A stretch of DNA of 64,000 nt from Mycoplasma bradburyae (GTDB lineage Bacteria > Bacillota_I > Bacilli_A > Mycoplasmatales > Mycoplasmoidaceae): NCBI RefSeq assembly GCF_024338845.1, contig NZ_CP101414.1, positions 62,001-126,000 on the forward strand, given 5' to 3'. Below are positions 58,960-64,000 of the stretch, one piece after another. Position numbers and translations under genes: made by a program. The notes below the pieces were generated by a model, which was given only the letters and a program-made list of their open reading frames with translations, was not told where the DNA came from and did not search any database. Numbering within the stretch: the first letter of the stretch is position 1; every line of letters begins with the position of its first letter.

Positions 58960-59309
58960 TGAGTAATATTAAAACTTTAAGATTAGAATCAACAATTCAT
59001 CGAATTCTTAATAACGCAATTAGTTCAGAGATTGAAAATCGCTTGGTAAGAGAAAGTTCAATTACCTCAGTTAAACTATCACCAGACAAAAGTATAGCTA
59101 AAATTTACATCGATTGTTTCATCCAAAAAAACATTGCCAAAACATTGCAAGCATACAAAGACGTTGCTGGTGTTTTTAAATTTATCTTAAGTAAAAAATT
59201 AACTATAAGAAAAGTTCCGCAATTAGTTTTCTACCAAGATGAAAGTATTACAAATGGTATGAAAATAGATCGTATTCTTGCTGAAATTAAAGAAGAAGAA
59301 CAAAAATAA
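58959..59309 (+). CDS. rbfA: Ribosome-binding factor A
   Basis: 116 residues, KH-type fold. It assists maturation of the 16S 5' end. Conserved pattern: TLRLESTIHRILNNAISSEI at the start, TSVKLSPDKSIAKIYIDCF in the middle, and IRKVPQLVFYQDESITNGMK near the end, matching RbfA R-x-x-P-x-L-x-F-x-x-D-x-S. It starts inside the infB stop codon and is followed by a terminator. Confidence 0.93.
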   Translation: MSNIKTLRLESTIHRILNNAISSEIENRLVRESSITSVKLSPDKSIAKIYIDCFIQKNIAKTLQAYKDVAGVFKFILSKKLTIRKVPQLVFYQDESITNGMKIDRILAEIKEEEQK

Positions 59310-59310
59310 A

Positions 59311-59343
59311 AATAATCAGCTTTATTACATAAAGCTGATTATT
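59311..59343 (+). terminator. Hairpin terminator after rbfA
   Basis: AATAATCAGCTTTAT (59311-59325) pairs perfectly over 15 bases with ATAAAGCTGATTATT (59329-59343) around TAC. The following T content is modest, so it may be bidirectional or leaky. Confidence 0.7.
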
Positions 59344-59365
59344 TCATAATTATATTTATCAATCA

Positions 59366-59887
59366 ATGAATTTACAATTAATCAAACCAGATAAAACTCA
59401 TAAACAAGTTATTGTTGATATGCTTGAAGAATGAATTGAGTTTAATAAACAAAACGATGTTAATAATTCGCCTTATGCGATCTTTAAAAATTCTTACAAA
59501 GATTTTGATTATTATCTAGATAATCTAGATAATAAAGATGACTCAAATGGGATGGTTGCTGATTCAACATTCTTCTTATATGACGAAATAAATAACAAAG
59601 CTCTAGGAGCTATCAACATTCGCCATTATCTTAATGATTACTTATTAAACTATGGTGGTCATATTGGTTATGGAATCAGACCATCAGAACGACAAAAAGG
59701 ATATGCCACTAAAATTTTGCAACTAGGCTTAATAAAATGCAAAAAATTAAACTTAGATAAAATTCTTTTAGTGTGTGATAAGAATAATATTGGATCAGTA
59801 AAAACAATCAAGAATAATCATGGTATTCTAGAAAATGAAATATTACAAGATAATAAAGTTATTCAGCGTTACTGAATAACTTTATAA
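59366..59887 (+). CDS. GNAT-family acetyltransferase
   Basis: 173 residues with TGA-Trp at 59432 and 59873. Acetyl-CoA site: HIGYGIRPSERQKGYATKIL (about 110-129), matching the GNAT motif A R/Q-x-x-G-x-G/A. The following NLDKILLVCDKNNIGSVKTI and NHGILENEILQDNKVIQRYW match predicted acetyltransferases of the COG3981 type. Substrate unknown. It interrupts the ancestral rbfA-truB order and is preceded by the rbfA terminator. Confidence 0.85.
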
Positions 59888-59991
59888 AACTAATCTGATA
59901 TTAATTAAAAACTTAATTTTGGTTAAATTTAAAAGATCGTTTAAAGATTTATCTTATTTAAATAATTTTTTTTAAAATATATCTAACTATT

Positions 59992-60423
59992 ATGCAAAAA
60001 CAAAATATATTCAAACAGTATAAAATTGCTCTTAACAACGATAAGTTAATGAAGAAGAAGTGAGTATTGATCACTTCTATAACTGTTGTCTTGGTAATTT
60101 TCTTTGCGATCGTTTTAGGTATTATGCAAAGATTCATTAGTTTACCATCAACGCAATATCCAGCTGTTCATAATGCTAAAACATTAAATGAAGCGATGCG
60201 AATTATGGCGATTGTCTATTTTGCAATCTTTTTCTTGCCATACCTATATTTTATTGCGGCATTCTTTTCTGGAATTAACCAAGTATATCGTTCGTTTAGT
60301 TTACACATGGTGATCTGAGCTACGATATTTATTGGAATAATTTTAGCGGTTATCACTTCAATAATGTTAGCTGTTGGTTATTCTTATTTAGATACATATA
60401 ACTTGATCAGAAACTTTCAATAA
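59992..60423 (+). CDS. Small membrane protein of unknown function
   Basis: 143 residues with TGA-Trp at 60061 and 60316. Three or four membrane spans: VLITSITVVLVIFFAIVLGI, ALMRI-like MAIVYFAIFFLPYLYFIAAF and WATIFIGIILAVITSIMLAV. The N-terminus is basic and cytoplasmic-like (MQKQNIFKQYKIALNNDKLM). No family recognised; M. genitalium has a small membrane protein (MG144, from memory) in the matching place after rbfA. It ends 2 bases before truB. Confidence 0.7.
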
Positions 60424-60425
60424 AA

Positions 60426-61070
60426 ATGGATTTTAATAACCAAATAGTTATTATTGATAAACCTAAAAATATCTCTAGTGCTTTTTGTTTAAATATCTTC
60501 AAGAAAAAATTCAAGATCAAAAAAGCAGGTCATAATGGAACTTTAGATCCATTAGCTTCAGGAGTTCTAGTTGTCGGGACTGGCAATAAAACTAAAGTGC
60601 TAAATGATCTTAATAAAGACGATAAACAATATTTGGTAAAATTAAAGTTTAATACTCATACCGATAGTTATGATTCACTAGGCAAAGTAATCAGAACTTC
60701 TAATTATGTACCAACTCAAGATAAAATTAACAGTTATCTTGAGTTGTTTACTAATAAGACATTTTACCAAACACCACCGAAGTTTTCGGCGTTAAAAATA
60801 AACGGTGTAAGAGCGTATAAACTAGCTAGAAGTGATATTGAATTCGAAGTTAAAGAACGGTTAACAACTTTATATAAAGCGCGATTAATATCTTATTATG
60901 ATGATTATGCAGAGATCTTATTAGATGTTAAAAAAGGCTTTTATGTTCGATCATTTGTTGTTGATTTAGCTACTTATTTTGATACTACAGCAATGATGGT
61001 TGAATTAATCCGAACCAAATCAGGTAAATATACTTTAAAAGATGTGATCGATTATCGATTTAATAGATAA
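60426..61070 (+). CDS. truB: tRNA pseudouridine-55 synthase
   Basis: 214 residues. It makes pseudouridine 55 in the T-loop of tRNAs. Catalytic Asp in AGHNGTLDPLASGVLVVGTG (about residues 36-55); TPPKFSALKINGVRAYKLAR is the second family motif, and GFYVRSFVVDLA the third. The C-terminal PUA domain of longer TruB proteins is missing. It overlaps the predicted ribF-mnmA start by 29 bases. Confidence 0.96.
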   Translation: MDFNNQIVIIDKPKNISSAFCLNIFKKKFKIKKAGHNGTLDPLASGVLVVGTGNKTKVLNDLNKDDKQYLVKLKFNTHTDSYDSLGKVIRTSNYVPTQDKINSYLELFTNKTFYQTPPKFSALKINGVRAYKLARSDIEFEVKERLTTLYKARLISYYDDYAEILLDVKKGFYVRSFVVDLATYFDTTAMMVELIRTKSGKYTLKDVIDYRFNR

Positions 61071-63012
61071 GAACCTAAATCAAATTAACAAAAATGTTGA
61101 TTTAGTAATTGGTTATTTTGATGGAATACATAAGGGACATTTAAAGTTATTTAATTCATCAGATAATTTTAATGTTTTAACGTTTGATAATGTCCCTAAA
61201 AAACAAAAACTATTATATTGTCGAAAAGATAGCATAGAACAAATTGCTAACTTAACTAATGTTAAGCAATTATTAGTTTATGATGTATTAAAAAACAATT
61301 TAACCGCCCAAGAGTTTATTGATACTTATTTAAAGATAATTAATCCTAAACGGATTATTGTAGGTTCTGATTTTAAATTAGGTAGTGATCAAGCTGATTA
61401 CAATTTATTAATTAAAAATGGTTTTGAATTAGTAGTTATCCCAAAAAACGATTGTAGTACTACCAAGATTAAACAATTGATTTTGAATCAAAAGATTCAA
61501 AATGCTAATCAATTATTAGTTTTACCTTTCTATCTAAAAGGTGAAGTAATTCAGAATAACAAACGCGGTAGAACAATTGGGTTTAGAACTGCTAATATTA
61601 AAATTGATGAACATCTAATTGATTTGATTGAAGGTTCATATATTTGTAATATTATTCTTGATGAACAAAAATATCAAGGGATAGCTTTTATTGGAAAACC
61701 TAAAACTTTCAACGAAGAATCAAGACAATGCGAAGCGCATATCTTTGATTTTAATCAAGATATTTATGGTAAAAACATCAAAGTTGAGATCCTTAAATTT
61801 ATTCGTCCTACTACTAAATTTAATTCAATAGATGAATTAAAACAAGCAATCGAACAAGATAAAAAAAATGCATTAGATTATTTTAATAACCAACCAAAAC
61901 AAAAAGTTATCATCGCATTATCAGGCGGGGTTGATTCAGCTGTTTGTGCTTATTTATTGAAACAACAAGGTTATGATGTCTCAGCGGCTTTTATGCAAAA
62001 CTGGGACAGCGATATTAATCTTGAATTGCTGCGCAATAACCAAGATGATAAGATTCAAGGATGTGATGCTAAACAAGATTATGAAGATGCTAAAAAAATC
62101 TGCGAGCAACTAAACATTGAACTTCATTATTTCAATTTTGTCGAACAATATTGAAATGATGTTTTCTTAAAAATGCTAGAAGATTACAAAAAAGGACTTA
62201 CTCCTAATCCAGATGTTTTATGTAATCAATTTGGTAAATTTGGTTGATTTATTAATGCCCTTAAAAACAAATTTGGTAATGATGTCAAAATTGCCTTTGG
62301 GCATTATGCAAAACTAGAAACTAAAAACGGAGAACCGTTTTTAGTTCATACTAATGATCATAATAAAGATCAAACATATTTCTTAACAATGCTTAATAAA
62401 GAACAATTAAGAAATATTATATTTCCTTTAAGTGATTTAGATAAACCGACTGTAAGAAAGATTGCTCAAGAAGCTAACCTTTATGTAGCTACTAAAAAAG
62501 ATTCTACTGGTATCTGCTTCATTGGTGAGCGTAATTTTAAGAACTTCTTGTCTAATTATTTAAAGATCAACAAAGGTCCTGTTGTTTTAATTAATGAAAA
62601 CAAAATAGTGGGAGAACATGACGGATTGTATTTTTATACAATCGGTCAATCTAAACGTTTAAATGTTGGTGGAACTAAAGAAAAAATCTTTGTTTGTAAC
62701 AAAGATTTATCCACAAACACTTTATATGTTTGTTATGAATCAACTAAGGATCGGTATTTAGCTTCTGAATCTTGTGAGATATCAAACTTTAATTGATTAA
62801 TTAATGATAAAGAAGGTTTATTAAATAAAAAACTTTATATTCGTTTTAGACATCGTCAAAAACTTCAAGAATGCGAAATTGTTTCGTATGATAACGATAA
62901 AGTTGTCGTTAAATATGAAAAACAAATTGCTGTAACCTTAGGGCAATACGGTGTTATATATGATCAAAACCTATGAGTTGTAGGTGGTGGTAAGATTACC
63001 AAAATTAATTAA
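61042..63012 (+). CDS. ribF-mnmA: RibF-MnmA fusion: FAD synthetase/riboflavin kinase + tRNA 2-thiouridylase
   Basis: 656 residues in one continuous frame. N-terminal FMN adenylyltransferase: [14 protein letters not shown] and [16 protein letters not shown]. Riboflavin kinase: [34 protein letters not shown]. The chain then runs directly ([20 protein letters not shown], near residue 290) into a full MnmA with PP-loop, the first catalytic Cys in [13 protein letters not shown] and the second in [13 protein letters not shown]. MnmA makes s2U34 in tRNA. The start ATG 61042 lies inside truB and gives 23 residues before GYFDG, as expected for RibF; later non-ATG starts are possible. No stop or frameshift separates the halves. 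I recall UniProt calling such a protein trifunctional in M. gallisepticum. Confidence 0.92.
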
Positions 63013-63029
63013 TTCAAAACAAAGCAAAA

Positions 63030-64000
63030 TTAATCAATAATAAATCTTGCCTTAGCTTGCTTTGTTAATTCTTCTCTAAATTTAGGGTGAGCTAAACTAA
63101 TTAATAGTTTAGCTCTTTCTTTTAATGATTTAGCCTTAAGTTTAGCTATACCATATTCTGTTATCACATAATCGATATCATTTCTTAAAGTTGTTGTGAT
63201 ACCTTTTAGATCAACAACAATTTTAGATTTTTTATAGTCACTTGTTGTTGATCTAATTGCGATAATGCTCTTACCATTTTTAGAATAGCTAGCCCCTCTA
63301 ATAAAATCAGCCTGACCTCCTGAAGCTGAATATTGTTTATGATCAATTTGTTCGGCGTTAATGCTTCCAAATAAATCGATTTCAATAGCTGAATTGACTG
63401 AAATAAAATTATCAATTTTTGCGATATTTACCGGATTATTTACATAATCAAATCTAGCAATTTTAAATTTTTCATTGCGATTTAAATAAGAATACATCTC
63501 ATTGTTACCGATACCAAAAACAAAAGTAGAAAATCCGGAATCAATATTTTTATATTTGTTAGTAACAACACCTTTTTTAATTAGTTCAACCATTCCAGTA
63601 CCTAGGATTTCTGTATGAATTCCTAGATCTTTTTTATTAATTAATTCCTTACATACCATATTAGGAATAGTGCCTATTCCTAATTGAATGGTTGAACGAT
63701 CGTCAATTAATGAAGCAACATATTTAGCGATAGTTAATTGTTCTTGGGTAGGTTCTATTGATAATGCTTCTGCTAAAAGATAATCAGACATAACTATTGC
63801 GTTGATTTCATCTATATGTAGCTTATGATTATCACCTATAACATAAGGCATATTTTTATTAACTTCAATAATGATATTTTTTGCTTTTTTAATTAGATTG
63901 ATATCATAGCAAGTTGATAAACCTAGATTAAAATAACCTTCTTCATCTATATCAGTCGTTAATAAAATAACAGTATCAATTTTGAAGTCGCTTAATAGCT
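63030..64000 (-). CDS. Acetyl-CoA hydrolase/transferase family protein (5' partial)
   Basis: Ends at TAA 63030-63032; the frame is open to the window edge, so the N-terminal half is missing. About 323 residues are seen. Typical of the Cat1/AbfT class: GYFNLGLSTCYDINLIKKA, NIIIEVNKNMPYVIG, IQLGIGTIPNMV, the catalytic Glu in SVNSAIEIDLFGSINAE, GGQADFIRGASYSKNGKSI and VITEYGIAKLKAKSLKERA. The enzyme moves CoA between acetate and another acid (for example 4-hydroxybutyrate, butyrate or succinate) or hydrolyses acetyl-CoA. Substrate cannot be told. It is convergent with ribF-mnmA, with only 17 bases between and no clear terminator. Confidence 0.88.
   Translation of the reverse strand, partial: LLSDFKIDTVILLTTDIDEEGYFNLGLSTCYDINLIKKAKNIIIEVNKNMPYVIGDNHKLHIDEINAIVMSDYLLAEALSIEPTQEQLTIAKYVASLIDDRSTIQLGIGTIPNMVCKELINKKDLGIHTEILGTGMVELIKKGVVTNKYKNIDSGFSTFVFGIGNNEMYSYLNRNEKFKIARFDYVNNPVNIAKIDNFISVNSAIEIDLFGSINAEQIDHKQYSASGGQADFIRGASYSKNGKSIIAIRSTTSDYKKSKIVVDLKGITTTLRNDIDYVITEYGIAKLKAKSLKERAKLLISLAHPKFREELTKQAKARFIID

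Overview
This is a low-GC window from a wall-less Mollicute that reads TGA as tryptophan: nearly every conserved protein is cut at in-frame TGA codons exactly where its family has Trp. All coordinates below use genetic code 4. The best guess is the Mycoplasma pneumoniae/gallisepticum cluster, most likely M. gallisepticum or a close relative. The reasons are a 23S-5S unit with no 16S gene, local gene orders shared with M. genitalium (ptsI next to a sigma-like gene; rpsO, RNase J paralogue, large unknown protein, uvrA), and a RibF-MnmA fusion that I recall from M. gallisepticum. The species is an inference; no search was run.

Layout. 1-1608: end of a phosphate-uptake (pst) operon, pstB (partial) and phoU. 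1641-2537 (-): an integral membrane protein. 2782-15267: the S10/spc ribosomal-protein operon from rpsJ to rplO, then secY, adk and map, behind one good promoter. The usual continuation infA-rpmJ-rpsM-rpsK-rpoA-rplQ is absent. 15432-16397: an L-2-hydroxyacid/lactate dehydrogenase. 16631-19906: a self-contained 23S-5S rRNA unit with promoter, long processing stem and terminator. 19910-23386 (-): a 1158-aa surface-type protein. 23482-28873: lysS, a membrane DnaJ-like protein, a HugZ-like haem-binding/PNPOx-fold protein, a ZIP-type metal transporter and an unknown gene on the opposite strand. 28953-31654: ptsI, a sigma-like factor and a probable structured small RNA. 31752-41599: rpsO, an RNase J paralogue that has lost its catalytic motifs, an FtsK-like protein with weakened Walker motifs, a thioredoxin-like protein, an 871-aa unknown and uvrA.

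41648-63012 keeps a recognisable part of the Bacillus-type translation/lipid/replication cluster: tsf-pyrH-frr-cdsA-dxr-rseP-polC, an SF1 helicase, nusA-ylxR-infB-rbfA, a GNAT enzyme, a small membrane protein, truB and ribF-mnmA. uppS, proS and rimP, expected in that order, are missing. The window ends inside an acetyl-CoA hydrolase/transferase family gene on the minus strand.

Most of the window is the core gene-expression machinery. The points most worth attention are an intrinsic-terminator hairpin, covered by a 12-codon reading frame, between the nusA promoter and nusA; a perfect hairpin inside the start of secY; the HugZ homologue in an organism not expected to use haem; the minimal sigma-like factor; a candidate small RNA before rpsO; and a chain of proteins with decayed active sites (RNase J paralogue, FtsK-like, PHP domain of PolC). 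I saw no CRISPR array, insertion sequence, phage gene or tRNA gene.
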